From an uncultured Fodinibius sp. (GTDB lineage: Bacteria; Bacteroidota; Rhodothermia; Balneolales; Balneolaceae): a stretch of 48,255 bases of DNA. Location: positions 1 through 48,255 of the forward strand of contig CAJXOG010000012.1 of the NCBI GenBank assembly GCA_913057775.1, given 5' to 3'. The position numbers and the translations under genes are program-made. The notes under the pieces were generated by a model. It was not told where the DNA came from. It ran no database searches and saw only the letters and a list, made by a program, of their open reading frames with translations. Below are positions 36,201 through 44,461 of this stretch, piece by piece (position 1 is the first letter of the stretch; each line of letters begins with the position of its first letter).

Positions 36201-36359
36201 CGTCCGACAGAAGGTTCATATCAACGTTTTGAAGACGTAAAAAACAAGTTGGAGCCACATTACGATCGGTTTAGTGAGCTTAAAAAGGAAATTGTTAAAT
36301 ATAATACTCACCTGGATAAGGCAGATATACCATCCGTTATTATATCCCGAAAATTTTAA
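33231..36359 (+). CDS. VPS10/BNR-repeat beta-propeller protein, paralog 1
   Basis: A 1042-residue exported protein. The signal peptide ends GLLYGQ. A large propeller (about 40-750) contains many Asp-box repeats of the S-x-D-x-G-x-x-W type, such as TTDSGKRW, STDAGNSW, SEDGGETW, TVDGGDTW, STNEGQSW and SKNDGKTW. A beta-sandwich at about 780-880 has the FlgD-like outline GLNRFVWDMKYPAP...GTYSVRLTVDG. A helical, probably coiled-coil tail (about 890-1042) closes the protein. Such proteins are often called glycosyl hydrolases, but no sialidase catalytic triad is evident, so a binding or scaffolding role is as likely. It lies 123 bases after SusD and 29 before its paralog, probably in the same operon. 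Confidence 0.85.
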   Translation: MFKGSLFGKSIIAVFLFCLCEVGLLYGQVNSNQVVNKQHYQSLDYRQIGPFRGGRVTAVEGISTKPSTYYMGTTGGGVWKTTDSGKRWENITDGFLNVGSVGAVTVAPSDDNVIYVGTGSACPRGNISMGDGMYKSTDAGNSWQHIGLPDAGLIGDVIVDPNDSDRIYVAALGDIFGPNEQRGVFRSEDGGETWKKILFASDSTGAVDLAINPSNPRIMYAAMWRAERKPWTLIDGGPEGGVWKTVDGGDTWEKLNKGLPSGTLGRIGVTVSPADPDRVWVLLEGDEEKEGGLYRSEDAGQSFERINRNHKLRSRAWYYMHVHADPQDAETVYISNAGFYKSTNGGEDFKEVDTPHADNHDLWINPHDNHTMINGNDGGANVSKNGGQSWSTQYNQPTAEFYRATVDDQFPYRVYGAQQDNSTISVPSWNPGDITPKQHWYSVGGGESGHIAVKPDNPDIIFAGNYIGTITRLNRETGHQRNVVSYPQLHDGMAPRNMKYRYQWNAPIRISPHDSDVLYHASQYVHRSTNEGQSWEKISPDLTTNADEYQDIPGGPIQHDHTGVEVYTTIFSFEESPLEEGILWAGTDDGLVHLSKNDGKTWEEITPNSMPEEGTVNTIDLSHHKDGRAYMAVYKYRENDNTPYIFRTENYGQDWELLTNGQNGIPDDHFARAVREDPHNENILYAGTEFGMYISFDRGDHWQSFQQNLPKTPITDLQVHRDNLIVATQGRSFWIMDDISVLQELENEQIANAPYLFTPVNGLRTQLGESGGHGVPESPSPGAKIYYNLNEEPDSLSIKILDENKQTVKTFKQEQHENVTANKGLNRFVWDMKYPAPDIVDDAVMSLSYTGGPKAPTGTYSVRLTVDGDTYEKPFSIEKDIRWDDITDRDLQAQLDLAIKVRDELTKVNSVIRGIRSARKQLKNTANLIAEAEYEINSQTSVDSLIKELTELEEELIQTKNESSQDPINYPPQLDNQLAYLYTVVNGQDTRPTEGSYQRFEDVKNKLEPHYDRFSELKKEIVKYNTHLDKADIPSVIISRKF

Positions 36360-36388
36360 TATCCACTGAATATTAATTTCGCATTATT

Positions 36389-39300
36389 ATGAAAACTCAA
36401 AGTTTCTCTTGTTTCTTGGCGCTTTTTGTACTTTTTACCTTTCCATTTACAACACAAACAAAGGCCCAGTCTACAGATGAAAATCAGGTTGTGGATCCAT
36501 CTTTTCTAGAAGGATTAGAATATCGGTCAATTGGTCCATATCGAGGAGGACGGGTTACGGCTGTGGAAGGTGTAACATCAAAGCCTCACACATTTTTTAT
36601 GGGGTCTACGGGGGGTGGAGTTTGGCAAACAAAAGATGCTGGGGAAACTTGGACCAATATTTCTGATGGCCAAATTAAAGCGGGTTCCATTGGATCTATC
36701 GAAGTATCACAATCTGATCCAAATGTAATTTATGTAGGTACCGGTTCTGATGCACCAAGGGGCAATATTTCTGCAGGTATTGGTATTTACAAAACGACTG
36801 ACGGGGGAAAAACTTGGGCGCATGTAGGTCTTCGAGATGGAGGACAGATAGGAGAAATTAGAGTTCATCCTAAAAATCCAGATTTAGTTTATGCCGCAGT
36901 ATTAGGTAATATCTTTGGTCCGAACGAACAGCGAGGAGTATTTCGATCTGAAGATGGTGGGGAAACGTGGGAGAAGGTGATGTATATTAGTGATAAAACA
37001 GGTGCTGTTGATGTTGAAATTGATCCAAATAATCCTCGAATTATTTACGCTGGATTTTGGAGGGCAGAACGTGATCCATGGGCATTAATTGACGGAGGAC
37101 AGGAAGGCGGCGTGTATAAGTCCAAAGATAGTGGGGAGACATGGGAGCGAGTATCTGGGGGTTTGCCGGAGGACGAGCCGCTTGGTAAGGTCGATATTGC
37201 TATTTCACCTGCTAATTCAGATCGTTTATGGGTTATGCAGCAGACGCAAAGAGATGAGTCGGGCGGTTTATACCGTTCGAGTGATGGCGGTGAGACGTGG
37301 AAACATGTCAATAATGAACATAGGTTGCGGCAGAGGGCTTGGTACTACACGCATATTTTTGCTGATCCACAAGATCAAGAAACAGTGTTTGTACTAAATA
37401 CTGGGTTTTATAAATCTACTGATGCCGGAGAATCATTTGATGAAATTGATGTGCCTCATGGAGATGTCCATAGTCTTTGGCAAAATCCCAATAATCCGGA
37501 TATCATGGTAAATAGTAATGACGGTGGGGCCAATGTATCGGTTAATGGTGGAAAAACATGGACAACGCAGAGGAATCAGCCAACGGCCGAATTTTATCGT
37601 GTTGAAGTCGATGACCAGTTTCCTTATAGGGTTTACGGTGCACAACAGGATAACTCAACAATATCGGTACCTAATAAAATGCCCGGAGATGTAAGTCCTA
37701 AACAGTACTGGTATTCAGTTGGAGGTGGGGAAAGTGGTCATATTGCCGTCCATCCAAACGATTCTGATGTCGTCTATGCCGGATCATACAGCGGGGAAAT
37801 TACACGTTTTCATAAGGGGACTGGACAAACTCTTCAGATGACAGCTTATCCTCATTATACTGAAGGCACTAATATGACTGAGCTGAAATATCGATTTCAG
37901 TGGAACTTTCCAATCGTAATATCTGAGCATGCACCTGATACGATGTATGTAACATCACAGTATGTGCATCGATCTACCGATGGGGGATTTACATGGGACA
38001 TTATAAGTCCTGACTTAACGACAAATGATCCGGAGTATTTGGATCGCATTCCAGGTGGTCCGATACAGCATGATGCTACTGGTGTAGAGGTTTATAGCTC
38101 TATCTTCTCATTTACCGAGTCGCCACATCAGCGTGGCGAACTGTGGGCTGGAAGTGATGATGGACTAGTACATATTTCGGAGAATGGAGGTGAATCTTGG
38201 GAAGATGTTACTCCTGATAATATGCCTGATGGAGGTACGGTTAACGTTATTGAGCTATCAGAACATGATCCGGGAACAGCATATATCGCTGTGTACAAAT
38301 ATCGAGAGGCTGATTTTAATCCCTATATTTTTAAAACGGGAAACTATGGGCAGAGCTGGGATCTATTAACAAACGGTAATAATGGGATTCCAGAGGGTCA
38401 TTTTGTACGTGTGATCCGAGAAGATCCCGATCGTGAAGGATTATTGTATGCGGGAACAGAGTTCGGCATGTATATTTCTTTTGATGATGGACAACATTGG
38501 CAGCCGTTTCAACTAAATCTGCCTCATACGCCGATAACAGATATTGAGGTACACCGCGATGATCTTGTGTTAAGTACGCAAGGGCGTTCTTTTTGGGTTT
38601 TAGATGACTTGTCTCCGTTACATCAATTGGATAACCAGATTGAAAGTTCAAATTACCATCTATTTAATCCCAGAGATGCATATCGAACACAGTTCCGGGG
38701 ATCAGCAGGATCATCAGGGCCTGACAGCTATCCAACTGGGACATTGGTAAATTTTTATCTGGATAAAGAGGCAGCTGATAAGAAAGTGGATCTTGATATT
38801 CTGAACGAGTCTGGAGAAGTAATACGTAGTTTTTCGACAGATTCAGAGGATTTGAAAGAACGAAATAAATTAGAGGTGACCGAAGGTTTGAACCGTTTTG
38901 AATGGGATTTAAATCACGAAGGCCCATTTACCGTTGATGATCTGGTAACAATGGTAATTGGAAATCCTCCTCGTGGACCTGAAGCAGTCCCTGGAACTTA
39001 TTCGGTTAGACTTACAATTGGGGAGGAACAATTGCAAAAATCTTTTCAGCTCAAAGCCGATCCACGCTGGGATGCAACTACAAAGGATCTTAGAGACACT
39101 TATACAATGGCGAATGAAATTGCCGGCATGATTACGAGTTTTCAACAGGCCATTGACCAGATACGCTCAGCTCGGGAGCAGATAGAATCTATTTTAGAAA
39201 AGAAAAGTGATTCGCAACCAATTCAGGATCAAGCGAAAGCGTTAAGTCAAAAATTGACAGAAGTAGAAAACAAGTTTATCAATAATGATATCAAAAGTGG

Positions 39301-39535
39301 GCAAGATCCAATTGGTATGGAGCGTCGATTAAGTAACCGGATGGGGAGGTTATACCAGGTTGTGCGGGATCATGATGCAAGGCCTACTGGAGGAATGGAA
39401 GAAAGATTTAAAGATTTAAAAAAGGTATGTGAAGAGTATATGAGGGAGTTTAATACAATTGTAAGCCAAGACGTCCAAAAGTTTAATAGCCTGCTTGATC
39501 AGCAAGGGGTAGACCATATAATTCTTGACAAATAA
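36389..39535 (+). CDS. VPS10/BNR-repeat beta-propeller protein, paralog 2
   Basis: A 1048-residue tandem paralog of the preceding protein with the same layout: signal peptide ending TKAQS, Asp-box propeller, beta-sandwich (GLNRFEWDLNHEGP...PGTYSVRLTIGEEQ) and helical tail. Near-identical blocks such as GPNEQRGVFRSEDGGETW, AEFYRVEVDDQFPYRVYGAQ and YAGTEFGMYISFD occur at matching positions in both. This shows an old or gene-converted duplication: the propellers are close while the tails have diverged. The two may form a heterodimer or bind different partners (inference). The 29-base gap between them and the terminator after this gene mark it as the end of the operon. Confidence 0.85.
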   Translation: MKTQSFSCFLALFVLFTFPFTTQTKAQSTDENQVVDPSFLEGLEYRSIGPYRGGRVTAVEGVTSKPHTFFMGSTGGGVWQTKDAGETWTNISDGQIKAGSIGSIEVSQSDPNVIYVGTGSDAPRGNISAGIGIYKTTDGGKTWAHVGLRDGGQIGEIRVHPKNPDLVYAAVLGNIFGPNEQRGVFRSEDGGETWEKVMYISDKTGAVDVEIDPNNPRIIYAGFWRAERDPWALIDGGQEGGVYKSKDSGETWERVSGGLPEDEPLGKVDIAISPANSDRLWVMQQTQRDESGGLYRSSDGGETWKHVNNEHRLRQRAWYYTHIFADPQDQETVFVLNTGFYKSTDAGESFDEIDVPHGDVHSLWQNPNNPDIMVNSNDGGANVSVNGGKTWTTQRNQPTAEFYRVEVDDQFPYRVYGAQQDNSTISVPNKMPGDVSPKQYWYSVGGGESGHIAVHPNDSDVVYAGSYSGEITRFHKGTGQTLQMTAYPHYTEGTNMTELKYRFQWNFPIVISEHAPDTMYVTSQYVHRSTDGGFTWDIISPDLTTNDPEYLDRIPGGPIQHDATGVEVYSSIFSFTESPHQRGELWAGSDDGLVHISENGGESWEDVTPDNMPDGGTVNVIELSEHDPGTAYIAVYKYREADFNPYIFKTGNYGQSWDLLTNGNNGIPEGHFVRVIREDPDREGLLYAGTEFGMYISFDDGQHWQPFQLNLPHTPITDIEVHRDDLVLSTQGRSFWVLDDLSPLHQLDNQIESSNYHLFNPRDAYRTQFRGSAGSSGPDSYPTGTLVNFYLDKEAADKKVDLDILNESGEVIRSFSTDSEDLKERNKLEVTEGLNRFEWDLNHEGPFTVDDLVTMVIGNPPRGPEAVPGTYSVRLTIGEEQLQKSFQLKADPRWDATTKDLRDTYTMANEIAGMITSFQQAIDQIRSAREQIESILEKKSDSQPIQDQAKALSQKLTEVENKFINNDIKSGQDPIGMERRLSNRMGRLYQVVRDHDARPTGGMEERFKDLKKVCEEYMREFNTIVSQDVQKFNSLLDQQGVDHIILDK

Positions 39536-39581
39536 TAGAGGTCCTATAGGTAAAAGTTTATGCCAGTTTTTGTTTGCTATG

Positions 39582-39612
39582 CCTCCTGAATAAATTATTC
39601 AGGAGGTTTTTT
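39582..39612 (+). terminator. Strong Rho-independent terminator ending the SusCD-VPS10 operon
   Basis: A twelve-base inverted repeat (39582-39593 with 39595-39606) is followed by six T. In practice the central TAAATTA opens as the loop. It lies 46 bases after the stop of the second VPS10/BNR gene. Confidence 0.9.
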
Positions 39613-39703
39613 ATTAACTGGGTAGTTTTAAATAATATAATTCCATAGGATTCTTACAGAGATCTCCCATGGTTTCCAAACCAGAATATGCTGACTAGCA
39701 TAC

Positions 39704-39806
39704 AAAAAGCCCGCCAGCTAAGGCGGACTTAAAAACTACTCTCTCTTGACTACAATCAACGGCTTATCTGTTAGTAAGACTATCGGGAAAGGAAATCCTT
39801 ACAAAA
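39704..39806 (-). repeat. 104-base repeated element, copy 2; candidate small RNA with its own terminator
   Basis: Partner of the copy at 27836-27939, in the same orientation, about 11.9 kb away. The terminator-like hairpin (CCGCC/GGCGG with loop TTAGCT on the minus strand) and the invariant AGTCAAGAGAGAGTAG are kept, and GTAAG and CTTAC can pair across the variable centre. On the minus strand a T-run follows the hairpin. It lies downstream of the CPBP gene on that strand, so it could also serve as that gene's distant terminator, but copy 1 has no such gene. Confidence 0.7.
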
Positions 39807-39870
39807 TTTCTTTTCATATTTCATATTTTATTTCATGCATTTATTCATGTGATACTGTATAATTAGTTCT

Positions 39871-40083
39871 ATGAAATCACTTGCCGACAAACAGCGACAA
39901 CTTTGGAAATACATATTAACCTTTTACGAATATTACGGTCAATTTTCCAGCCATGAAAATATAGGGCAAGCCATCAGCGAAAATATTAGGCCCCTTCTTG
40001 TAAAAATTCATCACTAAAAATCCGATCACTACTTTGCCCTGATTGTATATGGTGAGAGCATGAATGACGCGGGTCTCCTGTAA
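39871..40083 (+). pseudogene. LexA-family repressor remnant (in-frame stop, internal deletion, truncated end)
   Basis: One frame reads MKSLADKQRQLWKYILTFYE, then IGQAISENI, a TAA at 40015-40017, and continues in the same frame as HYFALIVYGESMNDAGLL before a second stop at 40081. The first part matches the LexA winged-helix start (K-Q-R-x-x-L-x-x-I). The second part matches the peptidase core, with the catalytic Ser in GESMNDAG. The second half of the DNA-binding domain, the cleavage-site region and the downstream part with the catalytic Lys are missing. It is a decayed gene, nine bases before the end of the convergent CPBP gene and 64 bases after repeat copy 2. Confidence 0.6.
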
Positions 40084-40091
40084 AAAATCCT

Positions 40092-40697
40092 CTATTTCTC
40101 CACTTGTACCATGCGTAACATGATGACATCATATACCGCATGGGCACTCATGGCTGCAATTAAGCCAGAATATTCAAAAAGATAGCCGAGCAGCATGCTG
40201 AGTCCAAACATTGTCAGGCCAAATAGCATGTGTCCCACTGATGTAAATTTAAAATAGCCGTGGATACCGATAAAAATAAATGAGGTAATCCAGATACCGA
40301 GTAATGGTTGTATGGCTCCGCGGAAAAGAAGCTCCTCTCCCACTCCGGCAAATGCTGAAAGCTGAATTCGATCAAATCTGGAAAGCTTTAGTTTTGAAAC
40401 CATGTCAACGATATAAAAATCATGTAAGATTTCTGAAACGGGAGGGCGATTTATAATGAAACCGATTATACCTGCCGCTGCGCCACCTGATATAATCCCG
40501 ATAAGAAGCTGGATTGTAACGGGATAGCCGTGTTCAAAAACAGACTTGAGGTTTTCCTCGTGAAAGTATTGGAAAATAAGAATAGCAAGAATCAGATAGA
40601 AGAAGGTAGAAACAAGAGAGAGTAGTAGTAATTTACTGCTTGGAGTTTGGCCGTCTTCTTCGGTAATAGGGTGAGAATTGTTTTCTTCGTCTATCAT
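40092..40697 (-). CDS. CPBP-family intramembrane metalloprotease (Rce1/ABI-like)
   Basis: A 201-residue membrane protein with a polar N terminus and about six hydrophobic segments. The CPBP motifs are complete: GEELLFRG with Glu121, Glu122 and Arg126; the histidine of FIGIHGYF (His146); and SAHAVYD with His186 and Asp190. In eukaryotes relatives cut prenylated proteins; bacterial members are tied to bacteriocin immunity or membrane protein processing. No bacteriocin gene is visible nearby, so the substrate is unknown. It is on its own on the minus strand, divergent from the M28 peptidase with 165 bases between. Confidence 0.85.
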   Translation of the reverse strand: MIDEENNSHPITEEDGQTPSSKLLLLSLVSTFFYLILAILIFQYFHEENLKSVFEHGYPVTIQLLIGIISGGAAAGIIGFIINRPPVSEILHDFYIVDMVSKLKLSRFDRIQLSAFAGVGEELLFRGAIQPLLGIWITSFIFIGIHGYFKFTSVGHMLFGLTMFGLSMLLGYLFEYSGLIAAMSAHAVYDVIMLRMVQVEK

Positions 40698-40862
40698 GAA
40701 ATTCCAAATAGGGTAATTTATGTAAGATCTTGTGGAGGTATAATTTGACTTTCAAAAAGTAATAAGATGTGAATTCAGTTCGCATAAAAGTTCGAATTCC
40801 GTAAGTTGTCAAAAATTGTTGCCAAATTTTATTTCAACAACACCAAATAAATCTTTTTCATT

Positions 40863-42221
40863 ATGAAACGTTTTTTGCTCTTTCCACTGATTCTGCTCTT
40901 AGCCTATTCGCATACAGCTCAGGGACAGGATCTCACCATTGATCCACAGATGTATGATATCATTGATAAGGTAAGCGCTGATCGGCTGGAATCGGATATC
41001 CGAACGCTAGCCAATTTTGGGACGCGCCATACCATGTCTGATACCACTTCTAACGAGCGTGGCATTGGGGCCGCTCGCAGATGGATCAAGCAGGAGTTTG
41101 AAAAAATAAGTCAAGAGTGTGGCGGATGCCTGGAGGTTAAATATCAGCGAACGCTGGTAGAGGGTGATCCCGACAGTCGTATTGACGAAGATACGTGGGT
41201 TGTGAATGTGTATGCTGTATTAAAGGGAAATACGCATCCCAATCGCTATGTGATTATGAGCGGTGATATTGACAGTCGCGCCTCGGATGTGATGAACGAT
41301 ACTATTGATGCCCCGGGTGCCAACGATAATGCCTCTGGCATGGCGGGTGCAATTGAAGCTGCTAGGGTCTTATCAAATTATGAGTTTGAAAGCAGTATTA
41401 TTTTTGCCGGATTATCGGGTGAAGAGCAGGGGCTTTACGGCGGCCGTCATATGGCCGAGATGGCCAAAGAAGAAGGCTGGGAAATTATCGGTGTACTGAA
41501 TAATGATATGATCGGGAATATAAAAGGTATTGATGGAGTGGTTGATAACCGCGAATTCCGAATTTTTTCAGAGCCTTACTCCTCGCAGGCCACCGAACGT
41601 GAGTTGCAGATGAAACGCTTTTTCGGTGGAGAGAATGACGGAATATCTCGTCAATTGGCTCGATATATCTACGAGACTACCGAACTTTATATGCCGCAGA
41701 TGGATCCCATGTTAATTTACCGATTGGATCGTTTTGGTCGCGGCGGACATCACCGTCCGTTTAACGAAGCCGGTTTTGCCGGGGTTCGTATCATGGAAGC
41801 GCATGAAAACTATACTCAGCAGCACCAAGATATCCGCACCGAAGATGGAATAGAATATGGAGATGTGATTGAGCACGTCAATTTCGATTATGCTCAAAAG
41901 CTAACGGCTGTAAATGCTGTGGCGATGGCATCATTGGCCAAGGCGCCACCAAAGCCCAAGAATGTAGAAATTGGAGGTGCAGTTGAGCCATCCACAACCT
42001 TACGCTGGGAAAAACCGGACAGTGATCTTGTTAAGGGATACAAAATTTACTGGCGTCCAACGTCAAAGCCACTATGGGAAAGTCAGCGATATGTAGGAGA
42101 TGTTAGTGAGTTTACGCTAGAAAATATTGTTATCGACAACTATCTATTTGGGGTATCAGCAGTTGGAAAAGATGGACACGAAAGTGTGGTGTCCTATCCC
42201 TCCGGATTGATAAGGGATTAG
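40863..42221 (+). CDS. M28-family zinc peptidase, exported, with C-terminal Fn3-like domain
   Basis: A 452-residue exported aminopeptidase-like protein. The signal peptide ends TAQGQ. The M28 domain covers about 35-360, with the bridging Asp155 in PGANDNASG, the Glu pair Glu187/Glu188 in SGEEQGLYGG, Asp215 in NNDMIGN and a late His (His321) in ENYTQQHQD. The first ligand motif normally reads H-x-D; here it is SGDIDS, with Asp135 in place of His and Asp137 kept. Activity or metal preference may therefore differ from classical M28 enzymes. A Fn3-like beta domain (about 365-450, TLRWEKPDSDLVKGYKIYW) closes the protein. The S9 peptidase follows after 45 bases and is probably co-transcribed. Confidence 0.88.
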   Translation: MKRFLLFPLILLLAYSHTAQGQDLTIDPQMYDIIDKVSADRLESDIRTLANFGTRHTMSDTTSNERGIGAARRWIKQEFEKISQECGGCLEVKYQRTLVEGDPDSRIDEDTWVVNVYAVLKGNTHPNRYVIMSGDIDSRASDVMNDTIDAPGANDNASGMAGAIEAARVLSNYEFESSIIFAGLSGEEQGLYGGRHMAEMAKEEGWEIIGVLNNDMIGNIKGIDGVVDNREFRIFSEPYSSQATERELQMKRFFGGENDGISRQLARYIYETTELYMPQMDPMLIYRLDRFGRGGHHRPFNEAGFAGVRIMEAHENYTQQHQDIRTEDGIEYGDVIEHVNFDYAQKLTAVNAVAMASLAKAPPKPKNVEIGGAVEPSTTLRWEKPDSDLVKGYKIYWRPTSKPLWESQRYVGDVSEFTLENIVIDNYLFGVSAVGKDGHESVVSYPSGLIRD

Positions 42222-42266
42222 AAATCCTCAAGTACAGAGATAAACTCATATTTATATAATAAAACT

Positions 42267-44297
42267 ATGAAAAACCTACTTCATTTATTCCTGTTAGCGA
42301 TTTTTACTTTTGTGTTTTCAATGGATGCAAAAGCTCAATCAGATATTTTGACACTTGAGAATGTATTTGACCTGGAGTATGTCTCCGATACGCAGATTTC
42401 CCCTGATGGCGAGCAGATCGTCTATCAGCGAAATTTTATGGATATTATGGATGACCGACGCCGTTCAAATTTGTGGATTGTTAACTCTGATGGGAGTCGT
42501 CACCGCCCGCTGACTTCAGGCAATAATAATAATTTTTCACCGCGATGGTCGCCCAGTGGTGATCGTTTGTTGTTTGCATCTACAAAAAGCGGTTCAAGCG
42601 AACTGTATATGCGGTGGATGGATACTGGAGAAACGGCTAAGATTACCAACCTGACACAGTCACCAAGTTCGATTAGCTGGTCGCCCGATGGCAAATATCT
42701 TGCTTTTACGATGTTTATACCCCGCGAGGATAAGCCGATGGTTTCATTGCCCGGCAAACCCAATGGAGCGGAATGGGCTGATCCCGCTAACGTCATTGAT
42801 GATCTGGAGTATAGGCGGGACGGATCATCCGGATTTGTCAAGGATGGATTTATGCACGTATTTGTAATTCCTGCTGAAGGAGGTACGCCGCGGCAGATCA
42901 CTGAAGGCGATTACAATCACAGTTCGCCCGAGTGGACTTCCGATGGTGAGCATCTGATTATCTCATCCAACCGAAAAGAAGATTGGCAGTATAAAGAGCG
43001 AGATACCGAACTCTATAAGGTTTCGGTTGATGATGGGGGAATGATGCAGCTTACCGACCGGCGCGGACCGGATTCGAGTCCGAAGGTTTCACCCGACGGA
43101 AATCACATTGCCTATCTTGGTTATGACGATAATATGGACAGCTATCAGCTTACGAATACGTATATAATGAATGCCGATGGTTCTGGGAAACGAGCGCTGA
43201 CAGATAATTTTGATCGGAGTGTGAGTAATCTGCAGTGGGCTGAAAATGCTGACGGTCTGTATTTGCAGTACGATAATGAAGGTAATGGGAAGGTCGGTTT
43301 TATATCCATAAATGGAAATGAGGGGATTCAGAAAGTTGTTGATAATCGCGGCGGAACAACGATAGGACGTCCCTACGGTAGCGGATCATATACGGTAGCA
43401 TCTAATGGAAATATCGCTTATACCTATGCCACACCCTACCATCCAGGCGATGTGGCCGTTACAGATCAAAACGGAAATATGAATCGATTGACACAAGTAA
43501 ACGAAGATCTATTTGGTCATAAAACGCTGGGTCAGGTCGAGGAAATCTGGTACGAATCATCCTATGATGGTAAAGAGATTCAGGGCTGGATCATCAAACC
43601 GCCCAATTTTGATCCCGATAAAAAATACCCGTTGATTTTGGAAATTCATGGGGGACCGCATACCAATTACGGTGATCGCTTTACAGCTGAGCTGCAGTTA
43701 ATGGCTGCGAAAGGTTATGTAGTGGTTTATACGAATCCTCGCGGCAGTACAAGCTACGGAAAGGCGTTTGGAAACTATATCCATCATAATTACCCCAGCG
43801 AAGACCACGACGATTTAATGTCGGGTGTTGATGCAGTAATTGAAAAAGGATATGTAGATGCTGATAGTTTGTACATCACCGGTGGAAGCGGTGGGGGCGT
43901 GCTTTCGGCCTGGGCTATTGGAAAGACGGATCGCTTTAATGCCGCGGTAGTTGCAAAGCCGGTAATCAACTGGTACAGTTTTGTGCTGACTTCGGATGGA
44001 TCCTCCTATCACAAATACTGGTTCCCGGGGTTTCCATGGGACAATCGTGACCACTACATGGATCGTTCTCCGATTTCTTTAGTTGGCAATGTTACAACGC
44101 CAACTATGTTACTTACCGGAGAAGAGGATTATCGTACTCCGATGTCTGAAACTGAGCAATATTACAGAGCGCTTCAGCTACAAAAAGTTGAGTCGGCCAT
44201 GGTACGTATTCCCGGATCAGGACATGGAATTGCCAGTCGTCCCAGCAATTTAATGAGCAAGGTTGCACATATTTTGGAATGGTTCGGTAGCCACTGA
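42267..44297 (+). CDS. S9-family prolyl-oligopeptidase-type serine peptidase (exported)
   Basis: A 676-residue exported serine peptidase. The signal peptide ends DAKAQ. An N-terminal beta-propeller of WD40/TolB-like PD40 units (SPDGEQIVYQR, SPSGDRLLFAS, SPDGKYLAFTM and SPDGNHIAYLG) covers about 30-400. The catalytic alpha/beta-hydrolase domain begins at ILEIHGGPHTNYGD. The nucleophile lies in GGSGGG, the acid in GEEDYRTP and the His in GSGHGIASRP. This is the layout of dipeptidyl/acylaminoacyl peptidases that remove short peptides from the N terminus. It follows the M28 gene by 45 bases. Together with the SusCD system upstream it suggests peptide use as nutrient (inference). Confidence 0.93.
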   Translation: MKNLLHLFLLAIFTFVFSMDAKAQSDILTLENVFDLEYVSDTQISPDGEQIVYQRNFMDIMDDRRRSNLWIVNSDGSRHRPLTSGNNNNFSPRWSPSGDRLLFASTKSGSSELYMRWMDTGETAKITNLTQSPSSISWSPDGKYLAFTMFIPREDKPMVSLPGKPNGAEWADPANVIDDLEYRRDGSSGFVKDGFMHVFVIPAEGGTPRQITEGDYNHSSPEWTSDGEHLIISSNRKEDWQYKERDTELYKVSVDDGGMMQLTDRRGPDSSPKVSPDGNHIAYLGYDDNMDSYQLTNTYIMNADGSGKRALTDNFDRSVSNLQWAENADGLYLQYDNEGNGKVGFISINGNEGIQKVVDNRGGTTIGRPYGSGSYTVASNGNIAYTYATPYHPGDVAVTDQNGNMNRLTQVNEDLFGHKTLGQVEEIWYESSYDGKEIQGWIIKPPNFDPDKKYPLILEIHGGPHTNYGDRFTAELQLMAAKGYVVVYTNPRGSTSYGKAFGNYIHHNYPSEDHDDLMSGVDAVIEKGYVDADSLYITGGSGGGVLSAWAIGKTDRFNAAVVAKPVINWYSFVLTSDGSSYHKYWFPGFPWDNRDHYMDRSPISLVGNVTTPTMLLTGEEDYRTPMSETEQYYRALQLQKVESAMVRIPGSGHGIASRPSNLMSKVAHILEWFGSH

Positions 44298-44326
44298 TGG
44301 TTTATTGTTATATATATTTGATAACG

Positions 44327-44360
44327 AACCCCGATGGGATGACCTCATCGGGGTTTTTGT
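44327..44360 (+). terminator. Rho-independent terminator after the S9 peptidase
   Basis: A ten-base-pair stem (AACCCCGATG at 44327-44336 with CATCGGGGTT at 44346-44355) and a nine-base loop run straight into TTTTTGT. It lies 30 bases after the S9 stop and closes the M28-S9 unit. Confidence 0.9.
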
Positions 44361-44461
44361 TTAGAATTACAATATGAGAATTGGCCTTTCAATAAAGTGA
44401 TGCCTCCAATATCTTCAGCACCTTTAAAAAAGGATCTATCAAATAAAGCTCTCTATAAAAA

